A DNA stretch of 64,000 nt from CAVUCE01 sp963739985 (GCA_963739985.1 CAVUCE010000022.1:1-64000), one strand, 5' to 3'; positions 25,375-35,901 are shown, numbered from the stretch's first letter. Numbers and translations are program-made. Notes: generated by a model from the sequence alone, not told the origin.

Positions 25375-27951
25375 TTAGAAAATGACTTTTATTTTCATAT
25401 TTTTTGAAGAATGAGATTTTTCAATTACAGTTTTATAAATCGCATTTTCCTTTGTAACTGTATAATCATCTAAAATCGTTTTTCCATCAACCATTATTTG
25501 CTTCGGCTTTTGAGGAGAAATTAGAGTAGTAGAATTTCTATGTTTCTTAAAAGCCGATAGTACGATGTTCATTTCTTTATTCTTGTTATCATAATTAGCC
25601 ATTTCTAATTTTGAATCTGTTTCGAGTACGTATGGTTCAACAGGATTACCAAGTTCAATTTTTATATCTTTTATTGTTTTAATGCCTGATGGAATGACTA
25701 ACGACGGATATAGTTTTCCATCAAAGTTTATATCTTTTACCAGTTTGCCTTTGCCGGAAATGGATACGTTAAATACCTTACCATTAGCCGTTAAAGAAAA
25801 TGAGCATGACTTTTGATTTTCACTTAAATAAGGATTTAGCTGAATATTCCATGTATTTTCCTTAATTCCATAGAGATGATATATGCTATAAATATACCAG
25901 CCTGCTGCCCATAAAAACTGCGGTTTATCTATTTTTCCGTATACCTCCGGATTGTTAGGATCGCTAATTCTATATTCATACATTGCCGGCTGCCCGTTAG
26001 GACTATTTATTATCCCGTTCAACGTCATTAACTTTCTAATAAAATTGTATGCTTCATTATTTTTGCCGTCTGCAATAAGCGATAAGGCAAACCAGGCATT
26101 GGCATGCATCCATACTCCGCCGTTTGCGTAATAGTAAGGCTTTCCGGCTTCGTCTCCCTTTAGTTTTAAAAATGATTTTAATTTATTGAGATCCATCGGG
26201 TATATACTGTATATTCCAATTTTAGGATCTAATAAATAAGAGGTAGCAGAATTAACCAGCTCATCAATCCTCCGACTATTGAGAACATTAAAATGCGGTG
26301 CGATCAGAGAGCCGGTATAATAATGAGTATCAATTTTTCCCCCGGCATAATAGTTAATCAAGTATTTTTGTTTTTCGCTCCACAATTTAGAATTTAACTG
26401 CTTCTGCATATCGGAAGCTAAATTTTGGTAATGAATAAGAACGCTTTCATTTTTTCCCAACACCGAAGAAATATAAACAAAATCACGCAAAGCTTTAATG
26501 GATAATGAAGTCATAAAGGCTCTCTGTCCGTAGCTGTCCCCCAGATCCGAACCATCCAAATGCGCTTCCCACATTAAATCATCGGCTTTTTTATTTTTCA
26601 ACGTTTGCTCTATACATTTTGAAACGTAAGGATAAATTTTGGACAGAAACTTTGTATCTGCAGAATGACGCAAATAACTTCCCGCCACGATTACGAACCA
26701 GAAATTATTCCAGTTATCCGACGATGCGTATTCTGTTTTATAACTTGAGTCTTTCCAATAATATGCGTGAGGAATTATGTAATCACTGTTTGCATGATTT
26801 ATTATAAAATTTAAATCGTTTTTTACTCTATTCAAATTAAAATTAACTGCTGCATAATCGGTAACCAGAACGTCATGCGTGAAATAGAAGTTATATTCTG
26901 CCGGACACGGCATTGGTCTAATTTCCCCATCAATGTAGTGTTTATTGACCGCTAATATAGCTTTTGACCATAGATAAGATTGATCAATGACTTTGTCGCC
27001 TGAATTAAAATTGCCGTCATTTACATAATTCAAAACATAATTTTCATAATCAAGAACCGATGATTTATAATTCTTAATTAAATGATTTACAATTTTTTCT
27101 CCTTCATCTTTTTTAGAAGAACCTATAATTTGCACAATCACCATTTTTTGATTCGGAGCTAAATTTTTCTTGTAAAGGAACTCAGCAGCCGGAATTCCTT
27201 CATTCTCTTTCGTAAATATTTTTTCAGGAAGTTTGCCATTATGTGTAAACCAATAATTATCTTTTTGTCCAATAGCAGAATTTAGATTACCCACAGTGTT
27301 GAAACTAATAGGTTTTTCAGCAGCATTTGCAACAAATACCCGGGCATACTGAGTTTCTTCATCATTAAAATCAGCAAAAACACACGATGTATTTTTATCA
27401 AAAACTGTTTCAGCTTTATCCTTTAAAGCATAAGTATGTGAAGTATGTAGTGATGTTTCCAGATGAGTGTAAAATTCAAAATTCTGTTTCTTTTTACCGA
27501 GATTCGTTATTTCATAAGTTACAATCATAGCAGGATCATTCTTGGAAAATTGATAAGTAACTTTTATCGATTTGTTTCCGGATTTTTTCTTTAGTATGGC
27601 TCTATAAGGAGTTAGATTCAAATCATAAGATTCTTTTCCCAACCATTCCTTTGGTCCATTACCGACTTTCAAACCCAGTTTCATGATATAAGTCGTATCA
27701 CGGTGGAAATAGTCGGTGCTTAAATCAATACTATTTGCGACGGGATAATAAAAACTTATTCTTTCAGGAAGAATTGAGCTATGATGAAGTTCAACACCAA
27801 CGTAAGCATTCCCAACTTCAACTTGTGCATCTCCATTAAAATTAACCGCAATTTTTTGTTCGAGAGAATTTTGAGATTTTTGCGCATAAATTATGTTAAC
27901 AAAGCAAAAAGAAATAAGTAAAACTAGTGTCCTATATTTACCGAAATTCAT
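25375..27951 (-). CDS. Secreted (alpha/alpha)6-barrel glycoside hydrolase-like protein
   Basis: This 858-residue protein has a signal peptide (LLISFCFVNIIYAQ), a beta-sandwich N-terminal region to about residue 300 and a helical barrel region from about 320 to 720. The barrel has paired motifs typical of GH94/GH63-like six-hairpin enzymes: CPAEYNFYFTHDVLVTDYAA, LMWEAHLDGSDLGDSYGQRA near residue 467, and YANGGVWMHANAWFALSL. A C-terminal beta domain follows. The acidic residues in EAHLDGSD are candidate catalytic groups. It is the last gene of the LacI-headed locus, 29 bp after the beta-mannosidase gene, and probably trims oligosaccharides in the periplasm or at the surface. The family number and specificity are not certain. 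Confidence 0.7.
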   Translation of the reverse strand: MNFGKYRTLVLLISFCFVNIIYAQKSQNSLEQKIAVNFNGDAQVEVGNAYVGVELHHSSILPERISFYYPVANSIDLSTDYFHRDTTYIMKLGLKVGNGPKEWLGKESYDLNLTPYRAILKKKSGNKSIKVTYQFSKNDPAMIVTYEITNLGKKKQNFEFYTHLETSLHTSHTYALKDKAETVFDKNTSCVFADFNDEETQYARVFVANAAEKPISFNTVGNLNSAIGQKDNYWFTHNGKLPEKIFTKENEGIPAAEFLYKKNLAPNQKMVIVQIIGSSKKDEGEKIVNHLIKNYKSSVLDYENYVLNYVNDGNFNSGDKVIDQSYLWSKAILAVNKHYIDGEIRPMPCPAEYNFYFTHDVLVTDYAAVNFNLNRVKNDLNFIINHANSDYIIPHAYYWKDSSYKTEYASSDNWNNFWFVIVAGSYLRHSADTKFLSKIYPYVSKCIEQTLKNKKADDLMWEAHLDGSDLGDSYGQRAFMTSLSIKALRDFVYISSVLGKNESVLIHYQNLASDMQKQLNSKLWSEKQKYLINYYAGGKIDTHYYTGSLIAPHFNVLNSRRIDELVNSATSYLLDPKIGIYSIYPMDLNKLKSFLKLKGDEAGKPYYYANGGVWMHANAWFALSLIADGKNNEAYNFIRKLMTLNGIINSPNGQPAMYEYRISDPNNPEVYGKIDKPQFLWAAGWYIYSIYHLYGIKENTWNIQLNPYLSENQKSCSFSLTANGKVFNVSISGKGKLVKDINFDGKLYPSLVIPSGIKTIKDIKIELGNPVEPYVLETDSKLEMANYDNKNKEMNIVLSAFKKHRNSTTLISPQKPKQIMVDGKTILDDYTVTKENAIYKTVIEKSHSSKNMKIKVIF

Positions 27952-27980
27952 TAATGCTCCATTTTATATTGTACAGGTAC

Positions 27981-30434
27981 TTAGCTCAAATACTGATTTA
28001 ATGTATATGAATCAAATTTATTTTTAAACGATTTTTTATTCTTTAATTCATATTTAATTGTTTTTTCTTCACCAGGTAAAATTATAAATCCATTATCGGA
28101 GAGTAGAATTGATTTATTTCTTAAGAAGACAAAGAATGCGGGTTTATCAGACTTAATCTTAATCGCTAATTTATTCTTGACAAACTTAATATCTAATTTT
28201 GCTTTAGGTAATTTTAGATATTTCCATTCTATTGAATTGTAGTAATTTCTCTGAATAAGTTCTCCATCAGGTTTTAATAAAGAGACAATAAGAATTCCTT
28301 TACCATTTTTTAATGAATCCGAAGATTCGAAGGACATAATATTTTTTCTATTCAAAGCCTTTACGGTGACCTTCTTAGCGCCGGAATTATCAATTTTCCC
28401 TGAAGGTAAATGAACATATTTAATGTCAAGGTAAGCTTCTAATTTTTTAAGCGAATTATTTTGAAGAAAAATGTTAAGGTTATTACCCGAATCATCAAAT
28501 GAAATCAAGTATGGATTAAATGAATTCTTAACCAAATAGTAAGAAAGTTTCGGTGTAAGTTCTGAATCTATAAGCGCCCAGCTAGCAACAGGCCAGCAAT
28601 CGTTAATTTGCCATATTATAGCACCATTAGATTTTGGGAATCGTGATTGCCAATGTTCAACCGATTTTTTTAGCGCCAGTCCTTGATTAAGCTGAGTTAG
28701 ATAAATAAAATCTTTTATGTTAGTATTTACAGGTAAATGACCGGATAAAAATTTGAATAATCGTTCCGGGCCTTCTACTTGCTTGTTGTGAAATTCAAAA
28801 ATTTTGCTCTGAGCACTAAGTTGATCCTTTGGTAATACCATTTTCATAGCGTCGTAACCGGCGGCACTTTGAAAACCAAACTCAGTTACAAATAAACTTT
28901 TGTCTTCCACTACTTTATTATAATCTACCCAAAAACTCCACATATACCATTGATGGCGGTTTCCATCTAATTCAGAATTTGGATCATCACCTTTACCAAA
29001 AGGGCTAGAAGGCCAATATGGTTTATACGGATCGAGTTTCTTCAAAATTGAAGGAATAATTTCATGATAAATTTTATAGCCCGGCATTGATTTGTAACTA
29101 GTTTTTTGTTCCTGCTGCCAGATCCACTCATTTTCATTATTTCCACACCAAATAGCTATACAAGGATGATTCTGTAATCGATTAACATTCTGCTTAACTT
29201 CTTCCTTAACAGAATCAATTATGGAATCAATTTCCGGGTACGCAGCACACGCAAACATAAAATCCTGCCAAACCATAATTCCAAGTTCATCGCATAATTC
29301 ATAAAAAATGTCTTGCTCATAAAAGCCGCCTCCCCAGACTCTAAGAATATTCATGTTAGCATCTTTTGCCGCTTGAATTAAAGTCCTATACTTTTTATCA
29401 GTTATTCTGGGAATAAATGAATCAGCGGGAATCCAGTTTGCACCTTTCGCAAAAATCGGCTGATTATTAACAACAAATTGAAACTGCGATTTTCCGTCCT
29501 CTTCGAGTTTTAAATCAATTTTTCTTAATCCAACTTTTCTTGTTTTTTCATCAATGATATTATCTGAAGAATCAACAATTTGTACTTTTAAATAATAGAG
29601 ATTCGGATCGCCATAATTATTAGGCCACCATAGTTTGGGATTTTTAACATCGTAATTAATTTTGATTTGACCGGATTTATTTTGATCAAGCATATCATCA
29701 TAAATGCCAACATCATTCAAAAAGCATTTTAGTTTTGCATTTTCAACTTGTTTGTTTTTTAGTTCTATCACGATTTCCACGGATGCCGAATTTTTTGATA
29801 TGGAAATAGTATCAAATTTTATATTAGTAATTGATTGAGATTTTTTTTGAGTTAAATAAATTGGTTTCCATACTCCGGATGTTGCAAATGAAGGACCCCA
29901 ATCCCATCCAAAAGAATATTGTGCTTTTCGAATGTAAACTCTTTCAGAATTTAAAGCGACTGGCAACTTGCCGTGTTTATTTTCAAGACTTCTAGCATAT
30001 TTGTAGGGAGAGGTAAACTTAATTTCTAATTTATTATTTTTCTTTTTAAGCAAGCTTGATATTTCAAACTCATATTGCAGAAACATGTTTTCAGTTTTAC
30101 CAATTGATTTCCCGTTTAAAATAATTTCTGCAATCGTATCAACTCCCTCTAACACCATGGAAACCGGTTTCGATAAATCGAACTTTTCAGGCAGGTCGAA
30201 TCTGTTTTTATAAATCCAATCTAGTTCGTCTATCCATTGTAATTTTAATTCATTATCAGAATAAAACGGTTCAGGTATAATATTATTATCCAAAAGATCT
30301 GTATGAACCGTACCCGGAACAGTTGCGGGGAACCATTTGTTTGTCGATATGAATTCTTTTAATATATTTTTTGAGTTATTATCAGGACTAACTTTTACTT
30401 CCCAATTTTTATGCAGATATAATCTTTGTTTCAA
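27981..30434 (-). CDS. GH2-family beta-mannosidase
   Basis: This 817-residue enzyme has the GH2 arrangement: a jelly-roll sugar-binding domain (residues 1-190, WFPATVPGTVHTDLLDNNII), an immunoglobulin-like domain to about 300, and a TIM barrel. Diagnostic barrel motifs are FGWDWGPSFATSGVWKPIYL, NILRVWGGGFYEQDIFYEL and WCGNNENEW near residue 433, whose second Glu is the acid/base. The nucleophile is the Glu of VTEFGFQS near residue 518. The DWGPS and GGGFYE motifs separate beta-mannosidases from beta-galactosidases. No signal peptide is seen, so it should act in the cytoplasm, releasing mannose from the non-reducing end of imported oligosaccharides. It anchors the mannan assignment of the locus. 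Confidence 0.9.
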   Translation of the reverse strand: MKQRLYLHKNWEVKVSPDNNSKNILKEFISTNKWFPATVPGTVHTDLLDNNIIPEPFYSDNELKLQWIDELDWIYKNRFDLPEKFDLSKPVSMVLEGVDTIAEIILNGKSIGKTENMFLQYEFEISSLLKKKNNKLEIKFTSPYKYARSLENKHGKLPVALNSERVYIRKAQYSFGWDWGPSFATSGVWKPIYLTQKKSQSITNIKFDTISISKNSASVEIVIELKNKQVENAKLKCFLNDVGIYDDMLDQNKSGQIKINYDVKNPKLWWPNNYGDPNLYYLKVQIVDSSDNIIDEKTRKVGLRKIDLKLEEDGKSQFQFVVNNQPIFAKGANWIPADSFIPRITDKKYRTLIQAAKDANMNILRVWGGGFYEQDIFYELCDELGIMVWQDFMFACAAYPEIDSIIDSVKEEVKQNVNRLQNHPCIAIWCGNNENEWIWQQEQKTSYKSMPGYKIYHEIIPSILKKLDPYKPYWPSSPFGKGDDPNSELDGNRHQWYMWSFWVDYNKVVEDKSLFVTEFGFQSAAGYDAMKMVLPKDQLSAQSKIFEFHNKQVEGPERLFKFLSGHLPVNTNIKDFIYLTQLNQGLALKKSVEHWQSRFPKSNGAIIWQINDCWPVASWALIDSELTPKLSYYLVKNSFNPYLISFDDSGNNLNIFLQNNSLKKLEAYLDIKYVHLPSGKIDNSGAKKVTVKALNRKNIMSFESSDSLKNGKGILIVSLLKPDGELIQRNYYNSIEWKYLKLPKAKLDIKFVKNKLAIKIKSDKPAFFVFLRNKSILLSDNGFIILPGEEKTIKYELKNKKSFKNKFDSYTLNQYLS

Positions 30435-30455
30435 TTCTCTTTACTTTCCTTTTCA

Positions 30456-33400
30456 TTATTTCATTAATATCATTTTTTTATAATAAATATTGTTATCAGT
30501 TTTAAGCACATAAAAATATATTCCGCTTGCAAAACCATTTGCATTCCAAACAACATTAAAACTGCCGGCAGACATTGTTTTATCTATCAAAGTTTCAATT
30601 TTTTGTCCAAGCGAATTATAAATAGTCAAATTTATGTGTGATTCTTTATTTAGATCAAATTTAATATTGGTCGCAGGATTAAAGGGATTGGGATAATTTT
30701 GGACCAGATTTTCTGTCTGCGGAATGTTGGCATTTTGATCATCAACCGAATTAGGACTTTGGTATAATTCTTTTATTTGATCAAGTGATAATGCATAATC
30801 ATATATTTTAATATCATCTAGTACGCCATCAAAATTATAGTTATTATCATTCGGCAGCATTTGTCCAATTGTTAGTGCAATATTCGCTGTATTAAAATCG
30901 CCACTCCATTTTTTGAATGAATTAAGTTTCCCATTTATATAAATTTCTACATCAGAGCCGTTATAAGCGGTTGTAATATTGTATAACGAATCTCTAACCA
31001 AAGGGACTTCCGAATCTAAATCGGTAATGCCGTTTGTGGTTTTAATTGTCCATCTAAGTTTATTTTCAGGTATAATTGAAACTTTCCATCTATTATCATA
31101 ACTACCGTGAGATATTACATATTGTTCTCTTGATAAGAAATTATTTACCTTCATCCAATAATTTATTGTAATGCTTTTGGTAAAATTTAAACTTTGCGAA
31201 TTCGGAACAAGAACATAACTGTTCACCCCGTTAAAAGACAAAGCCCCGTTTGGATTCCCGAATCTATCATTAACTGCAAACACATTGTTTAATGTCCCGT
31301 TATTTCCGTTACCACTAATGTCGGTAGCATTGCCATCAAACGGAAATGAAGCAACTAAATTCCCGGTTTGCTGAATTGATAGATCTCTTACTTCGACCCA
31401 TACACTATCAGATGTATACGCACCAAGAGAATCATTTACTGCGCATTTGATATAATAGTTGCCTTCCGCAGAAGGAGCTTGCCAGGTTACAGAAGAACCT
31501 GCGCCTATAATTGTCCCGGCACTTGAAAACCAGTTATAATTTAGACTATCATTATCCTGATCCGTGGCTATGCAAATTGCGGAGGTTGATTTTCCAATAT
31601 CAATTTTTCTCGGATTAATTATCAAATTAGATATAACAGGCACATGATTTATTTTGTTAATTACGATTAAAGAATCGGATTCTGAAATTGGAGAATTTTT
31701 ACTATCACTTACTGTACATGTAACAATAATATTTCCAGCCGTATCTGAAGAAACATATTTAACTGCTGATCCCTCACCCAATATTTTTCCGGCCGATGCC
31801 TTCCATGAATAAGTTAAAGTATCATTCTCTAAATCTGTCGCGGTACAAAAAATACTTGTAGTATCGTTAAATATGAGAGTTTGCTTTGTTGAATTCAGGC
31901 TTTTAATCCGGGGAGGATAATTACCGGAAAACTTACCGGAATGAAAATCCACAACAACACCATTGACTAAAAATTTATCTTTTTGATAGGTTTGAGTTCC
32001 TCCTTGAGGAGTTAAGACAGCAATTACCACTCCGTTAGCGGGAATAGTTAAATTTACTTGTCCGGAAACCGAGTTTGCAATAAATTGCTTTGAAACAAGA
32101 TCATAAATATCACGCAACTCACTACCGGCATTGAATACTACGGTTTGGTCTGAACTGTAGGGATTATAAAAAAGAAATGTCGGATAAGCAGGCTGATGGA
32201 AATAATCAGTTTTTAATAGATCTAATTTTAAAATACCCTTTACATTTGTAGTATCTATAATTCCACCTAAAATTCCTACATGTGAAGAGCCGTACAAAGC
32301 TAAGTTTGTTTTGCCCCATCCCCCACCGATAGGGTCTCCTGAGGCATACGGTGTTATGTTATAATTATTAGGGTCATGCTGATGCATCGCTTCGTGCGCG
32401 ATATATGAGGCTGAATCATATTGGTCGGCCCATTGTTTACTGGGTTGATCTTGATTCTGCGACGGTAAATATTTCGGATAAAACAACCGAGCGGCATTAG
32501 CTGCATTCAAAACCCATTTGCCAATTGCTCGAGCGTATCTTTCATCATATCGAACCATTGGTACAAGCGCGCCGATTTGTTCAAAGGTGTTCATTACAAA
32601 AGGATAATCGTTGTTACCGTTAACTTCACCTATCAAACCGTCAACATCATAGCCGCCCCAGTTACCAACCATCGCTCCCCAATTTCTGATATTATCGGTA
32701 TTAAAACACCAATTCAACATTTTAGTTATATCGTAATTTGTTCCTAATTCCGCATTCATTCTTGCGGCAATATATACTCCGTATGAAAGTTGTAATTCAT
32801 AAGCAGGATTTGAATTCAAACTGTTAAGATATTCCATCGCCTGTTCCGCACCGATTCTGTATTTTGAATTTCCGGTTTCCGTATATGCATTATACAGCAT
32901 CCATGCAACGGCGCCGGCAACTTCCGGCTCATCATGTACATGATTGGGAAATGCAGTCATTGTAGAGAAATCCCATCCCTGGTATTTCATATTTGGAATG
33001 TGCCACGGAATTGTGCTTCCTCCCATTTTATTCACAACTTCGAGCCATTGGTCTGCTACAGATGTAAATTGTGATTTGAATATATTGTTTCCCGGATACA
33101 AATAATTAAGCTGGTAAAAAAAGATATTCGGCATTGTTTCATACCAAAAATCATCACTCGTGTTATCAGAAAATCCGTTCTTATATACATCGAGTCCGTT
33201 ATTCTTGTTGAACCATTCCTTACACATTGCAACCCAATCATCACCGTTCTGGTTACTCTTATCAATCCCCGATAAAGTTGCGCCAATCACCGCCGGAAGG
33301 CAATTTATTGCTTCTGCAGACTGCGGAACTGTGGTTCCAACTACCGTATGCAATCCAAATCTACTGCTGCCGGGATAATTGATTGAGTTGTTATCTGTCC

Positions 33401-33635
33401 ATATTAATGGAAGATATGTTCCGCTTAAATTTTTGTTGAACACAAGCGAATCGTATCCCATTGATACATTTTTCCAATCACGCATAAGATATGGAGCAGG
33501 AAGATCCGGCATTTTATCTATACGAGGAATGTTTATTTGTTGAGAGTAAGATTTTCCAGTCGGCATTATTAAAAATACTACACTAATTATTATTAAACTT
33601 AAATAGTGACTGTGACTTCGTTTCATGAACGTCAT
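30456..33635 (-). CDS. Large multidomain T9SS-secreted protein (LamG, Ig-like repeats)
   Basis: This 1059-residue protein has a signal peptide ending GKSYSQQ. A roughly 540-residue N-terminal region (DKMPDLPAPYLMRDWKNVSM; FPNHVHDEPEVAGAVAWMLY) looks largely alpha-helical and resembles glycan-active (alpha/alpha) domains without a firm match. Then come two Ig/PKD-like repeats (near residues 578 and 661, each with DxxNDxLxYxW), a concanavalin-like LamG domain (about 760-920, LVASFPFDGNATDISGNGNN) and a C-terminal T9SS type-A sorting domain (NYPNPFNPATNIKFD near 978). It should be exported through the outer membrane and attached to the surface or released. Two ATGs at 33635 and 33626 both fit the GGAGGG ribosome site; the second has better spacing. 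Confidence 0.85.
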   Translation of the reverse strand: MTFMKRSHSHYLSLIIISVVFLIMPTGKSYSQQINIPRIDKMPDLPAPYLMRDWKNVSMGYDSLVFNKNLSGTYLPLIWTDNNSINYPGSSRFGLHTVVGTTVPQSAEAINCLPAVIGATLSGIDKSNQNGDDWVAMCKEWFNKNNGLDVYKNGFSDNTSDDFWYETMPNIFFYQLNYLYPGNNIFKSQFTSVADQWLEVVNKMGGSTIPWHIPNMKYQGWDFSTMTAFPNHVHDEPEVAGAVAWMLYNAYTETGNSKYRIGAEQAMEYLNSLNSNPAYELQLSYGVYIAARMNAELGTNYDITKMLNWCFNTDNIRNWGAMVGNWGGYDVDGLIGEVNGNNDYPFVMNTFEQIGALVPMVRYDERYARAIGKWVLNAANAARLFYPKYLPSQNQDQPSKQWADQYDSASYIAHEAMHQHDPNNYNITPYASGDPIGGGWGKTNLALYGSSHVGILGGIIDTTNVKGILKLDLLKTDYFHQPAYPTFLFYNPYSSDQTVVFNAGSELRDIYDLVSKQFIANSVSGQVNLTIPANGVVIAVLTPQGGTQTYQKDKFLVNGVVVDFHSGKFSGNYPPRIKSLNSTKQTLIFNDTTSIFCTATDLENDTLTYSWKASAGKILGEGSAVKYVSSDTAGNIIVTCTVSDSKNSPISESDSLIVINKINHVPVISNLIINPRKIDIGKSTSAICIATDQDNDSLNYNWFSSAGTIIGAGSSVTWQAPSAEGNYYIKCAVNDSLGAYTSDSVWVEVRDLSIQQTGNLVASFPFDGNATDISGNGNNGTLNNVFAVNDRFGNPNGALSFNGVNSYVLVPNSQSLNFTKSITINYWMKVNNFLSREQYVISHGSYDNRWKVSIIPENKLRWTIKTTNGITDLDSEVPLVRDSLYNITTAYNGSDVEIYINGKLNSFKKWSGDFNTANIALTIGQMLPNDNNYNFDGVLDDIKIYDYALSLDQIKELYQSPNSVDDQNANIPQTENLVQNYPNPFNPATNIKFDLNKESHINLTIYNSLGQKIETLIDKTMSAGSFNVVWNANGFASGIYFYVLKTDNNIYYKKMILMK

Positions 33636-33674
33636 TCCCTCCTTTTATCCATTAGTTACAGTATTAAGGAAAAA

Positions 33675-34982
33675 TTATTTTATAGGGATATCAGCTTCCT
33701 TCAAAAAAGCTTTGTAAGCGGAAGGATTATTTTGCAATTCCATAAAAGACAACAAAGACTCAATAGTTGATTCAGCGCCTGAATTTTTATTCGCTTCATG
33801 CTCATTTAAAATTCCGTCGAAACATACACCGGTTTTGTAGTTATACATTTTTATTTTAGCCGGATTATTTCCGACAAACCATTGAGCTAAATTAGCTGCC
33901 ATTTGAGCATACTTTTTATCCCCGGTATACTTGTATGCGTTAAGAGCAGCAAAGATCATCGGCCTTAAACCGTATGCTATTTGTGAATATTTATTAACAC
34001 CGGTTAATTTGAATTGATTGTTAGTTTTTTCAAGAGTAAAATCATTTACGAAGCCAATCTTCATTAGATACGGATAAAAAGTATTAATTTCTTTCAGGGC
34101 ATGTTTGATGAAATTCTTATTCTGTAAAACTATACCCGCATCAATCAAAGCATCTGCCTGACTATTGCCCCACTGATGCCAAGTATTTTGCCAACTTAAA
34201 AATACGTTGTACGGGGGTTCATTTTTTGAATCAACTTGCATTGAAATTATACCGTTACAAAGACGATTTATTATCATTTTAATATCTTGACTCTTAGTCA
34301 TTTGATAATAAACAATAAACGCTTTCACCAAAATAGCAGCTTGATCAGCAGCGTATTTATAAGGAAGATTTGTGGGTAATTCGATTCCTCCAAAATTTTC
34401 CTTTTTATCAGAAGTAAATGTTGCCAACCATTTTGTTGTAACATTAATCGATTTTTCGAGAGGTTGCTCTATTTTTTTTGCAAAAGCCGGATCAATTTTA
34501 TTGAAAAATTTTTGAGCCTCCGCTAATGTCCAAATTGCTCTCCACGACCACCAATTAGGTTCGGCTACACTGGTTTTATAAGTGGAATCAATTGTATAAT
34601 CTTTCCAAATAAAATTGTAAAAGAAACCATTTGGAGCCTGCATATAGAGCAGGAAATTCGTAAGATTTTTTATCTTACTAAGGACTTCTTTATTTCGAGT
34701 TGCGTTATAGTATTTCATATAAAATATTTCGGCTCTAGCTGCGTCATCCACGCAAGCAATTCCTTCGCCTTTTGCTTCTACATATTTATACTCCGGAAAA
34801 TCAGCATATATATGTACTATGCCTAATGTTTTACCGTTCACTTGAATGTCTTCGTAAAGATGATTTAAGTGAGCCGGATTTACCATTGATTTTTCACTCT
34901 GGCCATCAGTTTTGTTACAATTGATAAGAAGCAGAGGGAACAAAAATATTAAAAACAATTTTATCATTTTTATTTTTTTCAT
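33675..34982 (-). CDS. Lipoprotein with predicted alpha-helical toroid, function unassigned
   Basis: This 435-residue protein has a lipoprotein signal (FPLLLINCNKTDG, Cys near residue 22). The mature part is rich in paired helices typical of (alpha/alpha)6 carbohydrate enzymes: EGIACVDDAARAEIFYMKYY near residue 75, EPNWWSWRAIWTLAEAQKFF, WQNTWHQWGNSQADALIDAG and NEHEANKNSGAESTIESLLS. The acidic pair in CVDDAARAE and the NSGAESTIE segment look conserved enough to be functional. It lies between the large secreted protein and a GH130 gene in the mannan locus, so a glycan-cleaving or glycan-binding role in the periplasm is likely. No family name could be assigned. Confidence 0.7.
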   Translation of the reverse strand: MKKIKMIKLFLIFLFPLLLINCNKTDGQSEKSMVNPAHLNHLYEDIQVNGKTLGIVHIYADFPEYKYVEAKGEGIACVDDAARAEIFYMKYYNATRNKEVLSKIKNLTNFLLYMQAPNGFFYNFIWKDYTIDSTYKTSVAEPNWWSWRAIWTLAEAQKFFNKIDPAFAKKIEQPLEKSINVTTKWLATFTSDKKENFGGIELPTNLPYKYAADQAAILVKAFIVYYQMTKSQDIKMIINRLCNGIISMQVDSKNEPPYNVFLSWQNTWHQWGNSQADALIDAGIVLQNKNFIKHALKEINTFYPYLMKIGFVNDFTLEKTNNQFKLTGVNKYSQIAYGLRPMIFAALNAYKYTGDKKYAQMAANLAQWFVGNNPAKIKMYNYKTGVCFDGILNEHEANKNSGAESTIESLLSFMELQNNPSAYKAFLKEADIPIK

Positions 34983-34998
34983 ATTTTTTAATCGTTAA

Positions 34999-35901
34999 CT
35001 ATTTGCATAAAGATAAAAGATAATCCACGGTAGTATTAGCCAGACAGATATTTGTATCGGCACCAGAGTAGTATATTTTCACATCTCCATTCTCTTCGGG
35101 AATCCAACCATTAGAAAAGACCACATTAGTTACATCGCCTACTCTTTCATATTCTGTTTCGGGCACTAAAATCGGTTCGCTACTTTTACCTTTCACTATC
35201 CATGGTTTCTCCAGGTCTAACAAGCAAACGCTCAACTTATATATAGATGTAATACCGAAACCTCTTACTCCATGATAAAGCATAAGCCAGCCGTCTTTTG
35301 TTCTGATAGGAGGAGTGGAATTACCAATTTTATCATTTTCCCATGTTCCGCTTTCCGGTTCCATTATCGCATTGTAACTGCCCCAATGAATTAAATCCGG
35401 ACTTTTACTGATCCAAATGTCTCTTCTTTCGTCCGCGGAAGGCCGATCAACTTTCCAGTAAAAGCCATTTATTTTTTCCGGAAATAAAGTACAGTCTTTG
35501 TTAGAAGGCTCAGTTATTGGACCAAGTACATTAAATTTTTTAAAGTCTTCAGTTTCCGCTAACAATACTAAAGGCATATATTTTGAATAGCCTGTATATG
35601 TTAAATAATATTTATCACCGATTTTGGTAACCCTTGTATCTTCAATTCCCCATTCAGCGTACCTGTTAAATTCACCCTGATCATTCGGAGTTAATGCCAG
35701 TTTATCCTGAACTTTAAAGTTGATGCCATCTATACTTTCCGCAATAACAAAAGATGACCTGCCATTTGGCATTTCAACCCTGCTTACAAGAATATAATTA
35801 TCACCATGTTTAACTGCGCCGGGATTAAAAATGCTATTAACCTTGAACGGAACGTCTTCAGCAGTTAAAATAGGATTGTCATTATGTCTTCGAATACCCA
35901 T
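34999..35901 (-). CDS. GH130-family beta-mannoside phosphorylase-like protein
   Basis: This 300-residue five-bladed beta-propeller starts MGIRRHNDNPILTAEDVPFK. GH130 marks include FNPGAVKHGDNYILVSRVEM, the EDTR motif in WGIEDTRVTKIGDKYYLTY near residue 87 (its Asp is the usual proton donor), TLFPEKINGFYWKVDRPSA, and NSTPPIRTKDGWLMLYHGVR. GH130 enzymes cleave beta-mannosides with phosphate to give mannose 1-phosphate, saving ATP. No signal peptide is seen, so it should act in the cytoplasm on imported oligosaccharides. It is followed by the lipoprotein gene and preceded by a second, longer GH130 protein. Confidence 0.9.
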   Translation of the reverse strand: MGIRRHNDNPILTAEDVPFKVNSIFNPGAVKHGDNYILVSRVEMPNGRSSFVIAESIDGINFKVQDKLALTPNDQGEFNRYAEWGIEDTRVTKIGDKYYLTYTGYSKYMPLVLLAETEDFKKFNVLGPITEPSNKDCTLFPEKINGFYWKVDRPSADERRDIWISKSPDLIHWGSYNAIMEPESGTWENDKIGNSTPPIRTKDGWLMLYHGVRGFGITSIYKLSVCLLDLEKPWIVKGKSSEPILVPETEYERVGDVTNVVFSNGWIPEENGDVKIYYSGADTNICLANTTVDYLLSLCK

